A stretch of 64,000 nucleotides of DNA from Prochlorococcus sp. AG-402-K21 (GTDB lineage: Bacteria; Cyanobacteriota; Cyanobacteriia; PCC-6307; Cyanobiaceae): positions 87,441 to 151,440 of the forward strand of contig QCII01000006.1 in the NCBI GenBank assembly GCA_003216775.1. The letters run 5' to 3'. The notes beneath the pieces are model-generated. The model was given only the letters and a program-made list of their open reading frames with translations. It was not told where the DNA came from and searched no databases. Both the position numbers and the translations under genes were made by a program. Below, one piece after another: positions 9,835 through 18,082 of this stretch. Positions within the stretch are counted from its first letter, which is position 1. Each line of letters opens with the position of its first letter.

Positions 9835-10845
9835 TTAGTTTAGTTCCAGGTCATCGTATATTTCGTTATCTGAACCAGCGTATGCAAGCCATAATGGGAA
9901 CTGAAGTATTGGGATTTCAACAGATGTTTCTGCTGCATCAATAATTATAAATGGTAATTCATCATTAGCTTCTAATCTATCAGCTCTTTCGATAACAGCT
10001 TCAGGTCTTTCGAAAAGAACAATCCCACTACTAGGTCCAAAGTCATCTCTTGTAAGACCAAGTGAGTCTTGTAGAATTCTTCTCCATTCACCTAATCGTT
10101 CAGGCTGCGAGGCTAAAATAAGAGTCTGAAACTGATCCCCATATAATTCGCCAAGAATAGAAATTAAACCAGCTGATAATAAGGCATTTTTTTGTCGAGA
10201 TCCTCTACTTTCTATAGAACCTCTTCCACCCAGGTTAAAAAACCAATCCTCCATTATTTCTATGTCTGAAGAATTTAGACTACGTCTTAATTTCCAAGGT
10301 TCAGCATAAAAATCAGGTTGTTCAGTGAAATTTGAAAAGCAGCTTTTTATAATCTGTTCATCTGGTTTAAATGTCTCAGAAATAGCAGGAACACTAACCA
10401 CATTATTTGTGCCACTTTCTTGTTTTTTTTCATCAAGGGGAGATGGCTTTACAATTATTGGTTGAGAAACTAATTCAAGTTTCTCTACATTTTGTGAAAG
10501 ATTCTGCAAAGCACCAGTTAAGTACTCTTGAAAGCCTTTAACTCTTTTAGCGATATTGTCTGACTGTCCTTTAAAATTTGAATCGATATCTTTCTCTAAT
10601 TCATTTTTTTTTGTTTGTAATTCTTTAATTTCTTTAGCTAAAGAGTCTTTTTTTGTAACAAGATCCCTAAGAATCTCACTAGAAATATCATCAAAAGATT
10701 TGTCTGATTTCTCACTTTTTGGGGTAGTCTTTTTATTTTGTGTTGTATTTTTCTTACTAGTTTGTTTGGTTTTATCATTTGGGATTGACTTACCTACTAT
10801 TAATTCCTTCTCAGGATTATTGTTTGAAATTTCTGTATTGGTCAT
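9835..10845 (-). CDS. DUF3086 domain protein with N-terminal coiled coil
   Basis: Cyanobacterial protein of unknown function, 336 aa. The first ~50 residues are Asn/Lys/Ser/Thr-rich and probably disordered. Residues ~55-125 form a clear heptad-like coiled coil ([20 protein letters not shown] onward). The C-terminal ~170 residues are a globular domain I assign to DUF3086, with [20 protein letters not shown] and a Gly/Ser patch ([20 protein letters not shown]). No catalytic motif or signal peptide seen. It sits between plsY and a DUF3119 gene in a minus-strand run with an MlaE-type permease, which hints at an envelope or lipid role, but that is only context. Confidence 0.8.
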   Translation of the reverse strand: MTNTEISNNNPEKELIVGKSIPNDKTKQTSKKNTTQNKKTTPKSEKSDKSFDDISSEILRDLVTKKDSLAKEIKELQTKKNELEKDIDSNFKGQSDNIAKRVKGFQEYLTGALQNLSQNVEKLELVSQPIIVKPSPLDEKKQESGTNNVVSVPAISETFKPDEQIIKSCFSNFTEQPDFYAEPWKLRRSLNSSDIEIMEDWFFNLGGRGSIESRGSRQKNALLSAGLISILGELYGDQFQTLILASQPERLGEWRRILQDSLGLTRDDFGPSSGIVLFERPEAVIERADRLEANDELPFIIIDAAETSVEIPILQFPLWLAYAGSDNEIYDDLELN

Positions 10846-10880
10846 TTAAATAATTTTGATGATTAAGCAAACACTGAATT

Positions 10881-11285
10881 TTAGGAATTTTTAATTTCCA
10901 GGGAGTCAACCTTTTTTATAAGTTCATCTTTTAACTGCTGTGGATTAAATAATATAGGTAATAAATGAGGGCTGGACTTTTCTCTAAAATAAAAAATACC
11001 TGGAATTATAGGAAAAAAGAATTTCCATGATATCCAGTTCTTAAATGGAAAAGTTCTAATTTCTTTCCCCAATTGTAAAACAATAAAATCCTCATTTGTT
11101 ATTTTTATTCTTAGGGTAAATGACTGAAGCAACAAAAAAAAGCTAAAAGAAGCAAAAACTATTGTTGGCAAAGAACCAATATTCAAAGGTAAAAGCATAA
11201 AACTTAAAACTATAAGAATGATTGGCAATTGAAATGATGGTGATATTATTACTGGTTCTTCTTTTTTTGATTTAGTGTTAAACAT
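10881..11285 (-). CDS. DUF3119 family membrane protein
   Basis: 134 aa. Two adjacent hydrophobic segments at about 15-55 (FQLPIILIVLSFMLLPLNIG, then TIVFASFSFFLLLQSFTL) are followed by a soluble PH-like stretch (FIVLQLGKEIRTFPFKNWIS) and a third apolar patch (FFPIIPGIFYF). This matches the cyanobacterial DUF3119 layout; the function is unknown. It starts 3 nt after the stop of the upstream MlaE-type permease, so the two are very probably cotranscribed and may act together. Confidence 0.8.
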   Translation of the reverse strand: MFNTKSKKEEPVIISPSFQLPIILIVLSFMLLPLNIGSLPTIVFASFSFFLLLQSFTLRIKITNEDFIVLQLGKEIRTFPFKNWISWKFFFPIIPGIFYFREKSSPHLLPILFNPQQLKDELIKKVDSLEIKNS

Positions 11286-11288
11286 AGA

Positions 11289-12044
11289 TCATCCAAATAA
11301 AATTTGTGTTAGTAATACATCCATTAAAGATACAGTAACGAGAGTCATTACGACTGCTCCTGTTGTACTTGTTCCAACTTCTTTTGGACCACCTTTAGTT
11401 GTTAGTCCATACCCGCAAGCAATAATTGAAATGAGTAATCCGAATACTACAGATTTTATTAACATTGAAGTTAAGTCTGAACTGGTTAAGCTCACATTAC
11501 CTGATTTTACAGATGTCCAGAAAACTATCGGAGGAACTTTATAAAAAATTGTGCTCCAAATTTGTCCACTCCATAATGCTACAGATAAAAACAAAAGACA
11601 CTGTATCGGAGACATTATTACCATCGATAGTAACCTTGGAACCACCAAATATTGGACTGGTTCGGTTCTTAGCATAGTTATAGCCTCAATTTGTTCTGTA
11701 ACTTTCATAGTCCCCAGTTGAGCAGCATAAGCGGTGGCAACTTTCCCAGTCATTAAAGTAGCAGTTAGAAGAGGCGCCATTTCTCTGGCCATTCCTACTG
11801 CTAATAAACCTCCTATCTCACTTGATACACCCATGCTTGTAAGTTGTGATGCAACTTGAATATTAAAAACTGTACCTGCCGCTATTCCTGTAATTAATAC
11901 GATTAACAAACTTCCAGGACCTGACTCCATTAGTTGGTCAAAGAGATCATTTTTGGAAATTTTACCTCTAAAGATAAAATTAATTGCTTGCCCGCCAATA
12001 ATTAAGCTGCTTAGAAGTCTTTTAAAAAACTTAAAGTAATCCAT
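11289..12044 (-). CDS. mlaE: MlaE/YrbE-family ABC transporter permease
   Basis: Membrane permease of the MlaE family (lipid trafficking between membranes in Gram-negatives; TGD1 in chloroplasts). 251 aa with about five membrane spans. Seen: GPGSLLIVLITGIAAGTVFN near residues 43-62, the conserved EIGGLLAVGMAREMAPLLTA region near 87-106, and the polar AAQLGTMKVTEQIEAITML stretch, all standard MlaE features. The partner ATPase and MCE-domain subunit are not adjacent. It precedes the DUF3119 gene by 3 nt and follows the MFS transporter by 9 nt. The exact lipid substrate in cyanobacteria is not established from sequence. Confidence 0.9.
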   Translation of the reverse strand: MDYFKFFKRLLSSLIIGGQAINFIFRGKISKNDLFDQLMESGPGSLLIVLITGIAAGTVFNIQVASQLTSMGVSSEIGGLLAVGMAREMAPLLTATLMTGKVATAYAAQLGTMKVTEQIEAITMLRTEPVQYLVVPRLLSMVIMSPIQCLLFLSVALWSGQIWSTIFYKVPPIVFWTSVKSGNVSLTSSDLTSMLIKSVVFGLLISIIACGYGLTTKGGPKEVGTSTTGAVVMTLVTVSLMDVLLTQILFG

Positions 12045-12053
12045 ATCTCTATA

Positions 12054-13451
12054 TTAGTTCGTAATAAATTTTCGATCCCATTTTCTCATAATTAAAAGGC
12101 CAATTATTACCAATATTGAGGGTATAAAACCAATACATAATCTAATAGTTAATTGTGCTGAGGTACATTGCTCAATAATATTTAAACTATCCTTATCAAC
12201 AAAACATGATTGATATCCAGATAAATACAACAAAAATCCTAATAATTGAACGCTAAATGCGATGCCAATCTTCTGAATTAGCACCATCCATGCTGTATAT
12301 AATCCTGCGGGTTTCTCTGGATCTTCATCTATTGCATCAGGAAGTAGTGACCATGGGATAAGGAAAGCAGTTGAAGCTCCAATACCAATTAGACAGATTA
12401 TGAAAATTAAAAGAATGAACAAAATTATGTTACCGGCATTTAGAAATAAACTATCCCCAACTTCTGACACTCTTGATAAAGAAGGTATAAATAAAGTTGC
12501 CGTACATGAAATAATCCACAAAATCGCTCCATAGTTTAAAGCTGAAATTCTATTTAATTTATTTGATACTCTAGTCCATATTTGTAAACCTATTAAGGCG
12601 CTAATTTGGAAAGGTATGGGGATCCACTTGGCAATATATGTTGGTACATTTAGTACATCCTCTACATATATCAAAGCTACAGTTTGCATCAATTGTAGGG
12701 CGCACCAAAGGAGAATATAAAGCGTAATAACTGTTAGAAATTTTTTATTTCTGAAGATCCTTTTGAATTGAAGTGTTATAGCTTCAACTTTTCCTGAAGG
12801 CCGTCTTGCCTTTTTTGCAAATGGAGCTAATCCCCAACATGATATTAATGTTGTAGCAACTGCAATAGAGCCACTTATTTTACCCATTAAAAAATATTCA
12901 TTATTTGCTGATCCTTCAGAACCTAAGACAACTCCAGCAATTATCAAACCAGTTAATCCTGCAATTATTGAGCCAGTAAATCTAGAAGCGTTTAATCTTG
13001 TTCTTATGGTTGTTTTTTCGGAAATTTCAGTTGATAAAGCTGCAAAAGGAAGATTAATACTTGTATAAGCAGTCATTACGACTATAGAAATTATGGCATA
13101 GTAAATAGTCTTGGTTATCACTGATCCAGCAGGTGTCCACCATATTGCAGCTAAAGAGAAACCAAGAGGAACAGATGCCGCCACCATCCAAGGTATTCTG
13201 GGGCCCCATCTTGATTCGGTGCGGTCACTTAACCATCCAATTAATGGATCATTTACTGCATCCCATATCTTTATTAACATTAATAATGAACCTGCAATTA
13301 TTACTGGCAAACCAGCAGAAATAAAGAATTTGAACAGAAAAAAACCAAATTGTGTCGCGACTAAACCTGTACCTGCATCTCCTAGCCCATAAGACAACAT
13401 TAATCTGGTTGTTGATCTAGTAATATTTTTTTTCGAGTGTGAATTTTCCAA
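12054..13451 (-). CDS. MelB-like sugar:cation symporter (GPH family, MFS)
   Basis: 465 aa with about twelve hydrophobic segments, a glycoside-pentoside-hexuronide symporter. Seen: LMLSYGLGDAGTGLVATQFG at the N-terminus, then KIWDAVNDPLIGWLSDRTES at about residues 66-85, the signature GPH motif, followed by WGPRIPWM. TTG start, with nothing closer matching the family. Known: a MelB-like protein of Prochlorococcus SS120 (Pro1404) was shown to take up glucose; orthology of this gene is my inference. Its neighbour across a tRNA-Gly gene is a glycogen debranching enzyme on the same strand, which fits sugar metabolism. Confidence 0.85.
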   Translation of the reverse strand: MENSHSKKNITRSTTRLMLSYGLGDAGTGLVATQFGFFLFKFFISAGLPVIIAGSLLMLIKIWDAVNDPLIGWLSDRTESRWGPRIPWMVAASVPLGFSLAAIWWTPAGSVITKTIYYAIISIVVMTAYTSINLPFAALSTEISEKTTIRTRLNASRFTGSIIAGLTGLIIAGVVLGSEGSANNEYFLMGKISGSIAVATTLISCWGLAPFAKKARRPSGKVEAITLQFKRIFRNKKFLTVITLYILLWCALQLMQTVALIYVEDVLNVPTYIAKWIPIPFQISALIGLQIWTRVSNKLNRISALNYGAILWIISCTATLFIPSLSRVSEVGDSLFLNAGNIILFILLIFIICLIGIGASTAFLIPWSLLPDAIDEDPEKPAGLYTAWMVLIQKIGIAFSVQLLGFLLYLSGYQSCFVDKDSLNIIEQCTSAQLTIRLCIGFIPSILVIIGLLIMRKWDRKFITN

Positions 13452-13512
13452 TCTTTTTAATTTGTTGATTGTTTGATAATGTATTATTGCAATGGTAATT
13501 CAATTACTTAAT

Positions 13513-13583
13513 GCGGGCGTGGTTTAGTGGTAAAACCTCAGCCTTCCAAGCTGAAGATGCGGGTTCGATTCCCGCCGCCCGCT
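13513..13583 (+). tRNA. tRNA-Gly (anticodon TCC)
   Basis: 71-nt cloverleaf. The 7-bp acceptor GCGGGCG pairs with CGCCCGC at 13576-13582, with discriminator T at 13583. D-arm GGTTTAGTGG, anticodon stem TCAGC/GCTGA with loop CTTCCAA giving TCC, and T-arm GCGGGTTCGATTCCCGC are all intact. CCA is not encoded. It lies between two minus-strand genes on the opposite strand; the stop codon of the debranching enzyme starts 1 nt beyond its 3' end. Confidence 0.97.
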
Positions 13584-13584
13584 T

Positions 13585-15615
13585 TTAGAATATAATATTT
13601 TTTGCGCCAAATACTTCTTCTGAAATGAATAATAAAGAGCTTCTACTCTTTATTGAAACAGATTTTTCATTAATAGTTAAGGGGTTAAAAATTTCAGACA
13701 TGCTAGTATCAATAACTTTTAACCAATTATATTTACATTTTGGCAAGGGGAAATCGATACTTTTTGAATATGCATTTAAACCTATCCAGACCAGCGGATT
13801 AGTTTTGCCTCTGTTAATGCTAAAGATAACAGTGTGAGACCAACTACTCCAATCGGGGCTATCTAATTTTGTACCATGCCAATGATATGTTGGAATATTT
13901 TTATTGTTTTGATTGTTGGGTAAGAATGATGGATTAAAAATGTTTATTAGTTTTTTTCGAATTTTTATAACGTATTTGAAATATTCTAATAATTCCAAAT
14001 CTTGTTGACCATGTTCCCAATTCATCCAACCCAATAAATTATTTTGGCACCAAGAATTATTGTTACCGCCTTGTGACCTTCCTATTTCATCACCCATAAG
14101 TATCATTGGGACACCTTTAGAGATAAGTAAACTAAGAATAAGATTTTTTTGTTGTCTTTTTCTTAAATCATTGATTAATAAGTTTGAAGTTGGTCCCTCT
14201 GTACCATGATTCCAAGAATTGTTATGGTTATCACCATCTCTATTTTGTTCTCTATTTGCAAAATTATGTTTTCTATTGAATGATACTAAATCTTTTAGAG
14301 TGAATCCATCATGTGAAGTAATAAAGTTTATTGATTTTGGGAAAATATTATCTTTATAAATAGATGGAGTACCTTGTATTTTATCGCTCATATTCCAAGC
14401 TGTTTCTTTATCCCCCTTCCAAAATCTTCGTAAGTCATCTCTAAAATGACCATTCCAAGTGAAAGTATTTTTAGATGGGAAATCACCTAATTTATATAAA
14501 CCACCACAATCCCATGGTTCACTTATCAACTTAACATCTATAAGTTCTGGCTCACATTCTATATCTTCAAAAATTGGAGGATTTTCGAGTGGCATGAGAT
14601 TTTCTCCTCTTGATAGTGCAATTCCTAAATCAAATCTAAAACCATCTACTCCAAATTCACTTGCCCAGCATTTTAATGATTCAATTATTAGTTTTCTAAC
14701 TAATCCTCTGTTTGCTGCAATAGTATTACCACAACCAGAAACGTCCTGATAATTTTTATCTTTTCCTATAAAGTAATAAAGATTTTCATCTATACCTTTC
14801 CAAGATATTATAGGTCCTTGAGAATCTCCCTCAGACGTGTGATTGTATACAACATCTAAGATGACTTCAATATCTGCTTTATGGCATTCCTCTACTAATC
14901 TTTTAAATTCCTCTCTATTCTTTTCGGCGGATTCGTTCGAAAGATATTCAAAATGAGGGGTAAACCAATTGATTGGGCTATAACCCCAAAAATTTCCCAA
15001 ACCATTTGGAGCATCAGTTGGATCAAAACAAAAAATTGGAAGTAACTCAATAGTTGTAATACCGAGTTCTTTGAGATACGGAATTTTTTTTAAAAATTTT
15101 TTGAAGCAACTTTCATCTTTATTAGTTGATTCAGTGAAAGATTTGATATGGAGTTCATAAATAATTGTTTCTTCCCAAGAATGTTTTGGTCTTGGATAAT
15201 CCTTAAAATTAAATAATTTCCTATCGCAAACAACGCTTTTAAGACAGGAATTAGTATTTTCTTGAGTTTTTAATGCATTCTCTCTTTTATAACTTTCCCA
15301 TCCAGTAATACCCCTTGAACATGGATCAAGTAATACTTTTTTTTCATAGTTATTATTAATCCCATTATTTTTTTGTTTTATTCTAAAAGCATAAATACAA
15401 CCTTCATTTAGATTTTTGATTTCCGCATGCCAGTAGGGACCAGTATTATGGTTCTCATCTAGCTTAAATATAGTCTTTGGGGAAATAGAGTCTTCTCTCT
15501 CAAACAATAAGATTTCTACATATGCTGCATTTGTCGATATTAGTGAAAAATTAACTCCTTGTGAAGTTAGAGAACTTCCTAAAGGAAATGGTTTACCTTT
15601 ATTGATATGAGTCAC
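13585..15615 (-). CDS. glgX: Glycogen debranching enzyme / isoamylase (GH13)
   Basis: 676 aa GH13 enzyme hydrolysing alpha-1,6 branch points of glycogen. N-terminal CBM48-type beta domain (starts KGKPFPLGSSLTSQGVNFSL), then the TIM barrel. Seen: YELHIKSFT, DVVYNHTSEGD, GVDGFRFDLGIALSR with the nucleophile Asp, LISEPWDCGG with the acid Glu, and FITSHDGFTLKDLVSFN with the third Asp, so the catalytic triad is intact. GTG start. The length is normal. The stop lies 1 nt from the convergent tRNA-Gly, leaving almost no room for a terminator. GlgX and isoamylase (TreX) names are both used for this group. Confidence 0.93.
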   Translation of the reverse strand: MTHINKGKPFPLGSSLTSQGVNFSLISTNAAYVEILLFEREDSISPKTIFKLDENHNTGPYWHAEIKNLNEGCIYAFRIKQKNNGINNNYEKKVLLDPCSRGITGWESYKRENALKTQENTNSCLKSVVCDRKLFNFKDYPRPKHSWEETIIYELHIKSFTESTNKDESCFKKFLKKIPYLKELGITTIELLPIFCFDPTDAPNGLGNFWGYSPINWFTPHFEYLSNESAEKNREEFKRLVEECHKADIEVILDVVYNHTSEGDSQGPIISWKGIDENLYYFIGKDKNYQDVSGCGNTIAANRGLVRKLIIESLKCWASEFGVDGFRFDLGIALSRGENLMPLENPPIFEDIECEPELIDVKLISEPWDCGGLYKLGDFPSKNTFTWNGHFRDDLRRFWKGDKETAWNMSDKIQGTPSIYKDNIFPKSINFITSHDGFTLKDLVSFNRKHNFANREQNRDGDNHNNSWNHGTEGPTSNLLINDLRKRQQKNLILSLLISKGVPMILMGDEIGRSQGGNNNSWCQNNLLGWMNWEHGQQDLELLEYFKYVIKIRKKLINIFNPSFLPNNQNNKNIPTYHWHGTKLDSPDWSSWSHTVIFSINRGKTNPLVWIGLNAYSKSIDFPLPKCKYNWLKVIDTSMSEIFNPLTINEKSVSIKSRSSLLFISEEVFGAKNIIF

Positions 15616-16236
15616 TTTCTCTTTATCATTGATTAGTTAAATATTGAGATAATTTATTCAAATTATTATTTGAATAATAGATGCAAAATTAAAAAAAAAC
15701 TCCAATTTATGGTTTCACTAATCAACTTTATTAGATCTTGGAGAGTATTAATTTTCTAATTACTTACAATTCATCAATCCATCTTCTTAGTTCATAGAAC
15801 GATTTAGAGAGAAAGTTCAATAGTGAGAAAAACAAATTTTTCTTGATTTCAAAATACAAATCATGCTTTTTCATGTGATGAGAAGGAAATATAACTGAAA
15901 ATTAATAAAACATAATAAATAGTTCAAATTCTTAACTTCATTACCCTTTAACATTTCTCTCTTTGATAAATGAAGTTAGATTTCTCAAGGCTAATCCCAG
16001 TGATAGCAATCGTTTAGTCGTTTTCTAGTCGCAGACGCTAATTTTTATATAAGAAAAATATACGTCTGTAAGAATAAAGAATTTTGATAAAAATGCCCCT
16101 CAGATTTGTATAAAGCTTTGCGCCGCCGGCATTTTCGGTTGCCGTATTTGTATTTGCTCCATATGATGTGCAAGTTCGAGGTTTTTAGGCTTGATTTAAA
16201 TTCTTGTCTCCAAATCTCTGCTTTACAAACAATTCA
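15616..16236. other. Long intergenic region between glgX and hup
   Basis: 621 nt with no convincing protein gene apart from a 25-codon upstream frame next to hup (listed separately). It is AT-rich but contains two inverted repeats: 16032-16068, where CAGACG pairs with CGTCTG around an inner ATTTTT/AAAAAT stem, and a short GC-rich hairpin at 16127-16144 (CGGCA/TGCCG) in a local GC peak. It must hold the glgX promoter (left) and hup promoter (right). Its length is out of keeping with the compact surroundings, so a small RNA is possible; I could not assign it to a known family. Confidence 0.5.
16032..16068. repeat. Inverted repeat (possible RNA hairpin) upstream of hup
   Basis: CAGACG at 16032-16037 pairs with CGTCTG at 16063-16068. 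Inside, after a 3x3 mismatch loop, ATTTTT pairs with AAAAAT across a 7-nt loop. There is no T-tract after it on either strand, so it is not a standard terminator. It could be a structural part of an RNA or a protein-binding site. Confidence 0.45.
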
Positions 16237-16240
16237 ATGA
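16163..16240 (+). CDS. Putative 25-codon upstream ORF overlapping hup
   Basis: A short frame, MMCKFEVFRLDLNSCLQISA then LQTIQ, whose TGA overlaps the hup ATG as ATGA. Nothing suggests the peptide itself has a function. The stop/start overlap is the arrangement used for translational coupling, so it may set hup translation. Chance occurrence cannot be excluded in such a short frame. Confidence 0.25.
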   Translation: MMCKFEVFRLDLNSCLQISALQTIQ

Positions 16241-16512
16241 ACAAAGCTGATTTAGTAAATCTTGTTGCTGCTCGTACAGAGCTCACAAAAACGGATGTTT
16301 CTTTAGTTGTTGATGCAGCTATTGAAACTATTGTTGATTCAGTAGTGGAAGGCAAAAAAGTCTCCATACTAGGATTTGGTTCTTTCGAGCCAAGAGATCG
16401 TTCTGCAAGACAGGGTTTAAACCCTAAGACAGGCGAAAAAATAGCAATACCTGCTAAAAGAGTTCCAACATTCTCAGCAGGTAAACTTTTTAAGGATAGA
16501 GTTCAAGGGTAA
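16237..16512 (+). CDS. hup: DNA-binding protein HU
   Basis: Nucleoid-associated histone-like protein, 91 aa, normal HU length. Seen: N-terminal MNKADLVNLVAARTELTK, the core VSILGFGSFEPRDRSARQGL, and the DNA-binding arm NPKTGEKIAIPAKRVPTFSAGKLFK. I start at the ATG at 16237, which aligns with the family N-terminus; a longer in-frame start at 16204 would add eleven residues foreign to HU. Single-gene unit closed by a clear terminator. Confidence 0.97.
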   Translation: MNKADLVNLVAARTELTKTDVSLVVDAAIETIVDSVVEGKKVSILGFGSFEPRDRSARQGLNPKTGEKIAIPAKRVPTFSAGKLFKDRVQG

Positions 16513-16544
16513 ATTTTTTAATCTACTTCTTCCTTTAATACTAA

Positions 16545-16572
16545 GGTGCTCTTCTAGAGCATCTTTTTTTTT
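16545..16572 (+). terminator. Rho-independent terminator of hup
   Basis: A 7-bp stem, GGTGCTC at 16545-16551 and GAGCATC at 16557-16563, with loop TTCTA and a run of nine T at 16564-16572. It lies 33 nt after the hup stop in the right orientation. Confidence 0.85.
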
Positions 16573-16649
16573 AATTTCAATAAAATGCTATTAGCTAAAT
16601 TTCTTAAACTCTTAACAGGGTCTACCAATTTCTGAAATCTTAAGAAGTA

Positions 16650-16961
16650 ATGAAATGTTTAATTATTTTTTTCCTAAAATTTTTTTTAATTTCTAATTTT
16701 GTTATGGCAGAAACAATACCAACAAAAACTAAGATTTTAAATCAATCTAGCAATTGTATTAAAGATTCCCAAAACCAAGTTTGTAAAGAGTTAATTTCAG
16801 AAATAGAACAACTTCAATTAGTAGTATTTGACCAAAGTAGCTTTAAATGTCAATCAAGTTTATTAGGATTGCAGTCGGAAATTATTGAAGCATATTTTTT
16901 AAAAAATTTCTCAAATGATAGGATTTCATTAATGATCCCATATGTGATTAAAAATTGTTAA
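16650..16961 (+). CDS. Small exported hypothetical protein
   Basis: 103 aa, not recognised. Residues 1-20 are a signal peptide (MKCLIIFFLKFFLISNFVMA, with cleavage likely after AMA-like MA before ETIP). The mature part has four Cys (in SSNCIKD, QVCKEL, FKCQSS and the C-terminal KNC), suggesting disulfides in the periplasm. First of a run of small membrane or exported genes ending with the HLI gene. Codon use and AT content match the surroundings. Confidence 0.6.
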   Translation: MKCLIIFFLKFFLISNFVMAETIPTKTKILNQSSNCIKDSQNQVCKELISEIEQLQLVVFDQSSFKCQSSLLGLQSEIIEAYFLKNFSNDRISLMIPYVIKNC

Positions 16962-17017
16962 TTATTAAAAAATTTTATTTTTTTGGAATATTATAAATTT
17001 GGTTTTTTTAAGTTTAA

Positions 17018-17263
17018 ATGGTAAAAGGTTTCTCTGATAATGAAGTTAAAGATAATGTTGAGATAAAGGAATCGAAGCAAGAAAAAAAAGGCTTAGCTTC
17101 TTTTCTTAAAGGAAAGAAATTCACATATACCTTGCCAGGTAAAAAACAAATCAATATTTTTGGTTCAATCGTACTAAGTTTGAACGTAATTTTAATACTG
17201 TTAGTAATCCTGTATCTAAATAATCAAGAATTTCATGACTTTGTTTTTAATTTTGGTCGTTGA
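17018..17263 (+). CDS. Small single-span membrane protein, unknown
   Basis: 81 aa. A charged N-terminus rich in Lys/Glu (residues 1-45), then one strong hydrophobic span at about 47-68 (INIFGSIVLSLNVILILLVI) and a short tail. By the positive-inside rule the N-terminus should be cytoplasmic. No known family recognised. Located between two other small unknown genes on the same strand. Confidence 0.55.
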   Translation: MVKGFSDNEVKDNVEIKESKQEKKGLASFLKGKKFTYTLPGKKQINIFGSIVLSLNVILILLVILYLNNQEFHDFVFNFGR

Positions 17264-17310
17264 CTATTTTTTTTAGATCTAAAGATTATTTGAGATAATA
17301 TATTTAAATT

Positions 17311-17580
17311 ATGGATATTCTTATGAAGATAGTTAATTTAGTTTTTCAAGTATTTTTTTTGTTATTATTTCTTCTTGGCTTGATATATTTTCTAACAGGT
17401 TATGATTCCGCCTTTGAGGCAGATCAGTTTTGCCACTCAACTTTATCAACTTACGATAACGTATCTGGAAATTATGGTTGTGATCATGATACTGAAACAC
17501 ATCAGTGGATACTTTACGAGTCAAATGACAACAAAATGCCAGCTAAAATTATTAAGAAGTTTAGATACAAATTCTTATAA
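17311..17580 (+). CDS. Small membrane-anchored hypothetical protein
   Basis: 89 aa. N-terminal hydrophobic span at about residues 6-30 (VNLVFQVFFLLLFLLGLIYF) followed by a soluble domain with two Cys and several His/Asp (DQFCHSTLSTYDN, YGCDHDTETHQW). It could be an uncleaved signal anchor. Start at 17311 ATG or, four codons on, at 17323. Its 3' end overlaps the convergent next gene by 6 nt. Function unknown. Confidence 0.55.
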   Translation: MDILMKIVNLVFQVFFLLLFLLGLIYFLTGYDSAFEADQFCHSTLSTYDNVSGNYGCDHDTETHQWILYESNDNKMPAKIIKKFRYKFL

Positions 17581-17787
17581 TTCATAGTTTTTATAAAAAA
17601 ACTTTGCACATATTATGGAAATTATCGCTGTAATTGTGAAAGTTAGATACTGATATATGCTTCCTTCTAAATAAATTTTATTTTTATAAAGAGGGAAATC
17701 TATCAAAGAACCAAATGTTCCCCAAATTATTACCCATACTGATATGTATAGGAATACTTTTATTGGATTAGATTTTTTTTCTTCCAT
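17575..17787 (-). CDS. Small two-span membrane protein downstream of HLI gene
   Basis: 70 aa with two hydrophobic spans (VFLYISVWVIIWGTFGSLID and YLTFTITAIISIICAKFFY). Resembles small cyanobacterial membrane proteins of unknown role; I cannot name the family. I start at the ATG at 17787, 1 nt after the HLI stop; an upstream in-frame TTG at 17802 would overlap the HLI gene. Tight spacing suggests it is cotranscribed with the HLI gene and may share its stress response. Confidence 0.6.
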   Translation of the reverse strand: MEEKKSNPIKVFLYISVWVIIWGTFGSLIDFPLYKNKIYLEGSIYQYLTFTITAIISIICAKFFYKNYEL

Positions 17788-17788
17788 T

Positions 17789-18037
17789 TTAATTAATACC
17801 AAAAATTGAGGAAGTCACAGGTCTGCCGCTAAAAACCAACTCGGTTAATATGAGCATTATGAATCCGATCATAGCTGCTCTACCATTCACAAGCTCAGCG
17901 CTGCTATTGAATCCAAAAACATTCTTTACTTCATCCCCCTTATTGTCTACCCATTTTGAATATTCATTATCAATTGACTTTTTATCTGTAAAATCATCAT
18001 TTTGATTTTCAATCTGAGAGTCTTCGTTTTCTTTCAT
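17789..18037 (-). CDS. hli: High-light-inducible protein (HLI, one-helix chlorophyll-binding)
   Basis: 82 aa. The C-terminal half has the HLI/chlorophyll-binding helix: SAELVNGRAAMIGFIMLILT, with the conserved Glu, Asn-Gly-Arg and Met/Gly positions that bind chlorophyll and the Arg-Glu ion pair. The N-terminal ~35 residues are acidic and Asn-rich and look disordered. HLI proteins sit in the thylakoid and protect photosystem assembly under light and nutrient stress. ATG start. Followed immediately by a small membrane protein gene. Confidence 0.93.
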   Translation of the reverse strand: MKENEDSQIENQNDDFTDKKSIDNEYSKWVDNKGDEVKNVFGFNSSAELVNGRAAMIGFIMLILTELVFSGRPVTSSIFGIN

Positions 18038-18082
18038 AGAGTCTTTTTTGTTTATATTAATAATTTTTAAACTAATTTATTA

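Noticed and set aside
13513..13583. tRNA-Gly as an integration site for a genomic island
   Set aside because: No integrase and no repeated tRNA 3' end within the window; the flanking genes look like ordinary core genes.
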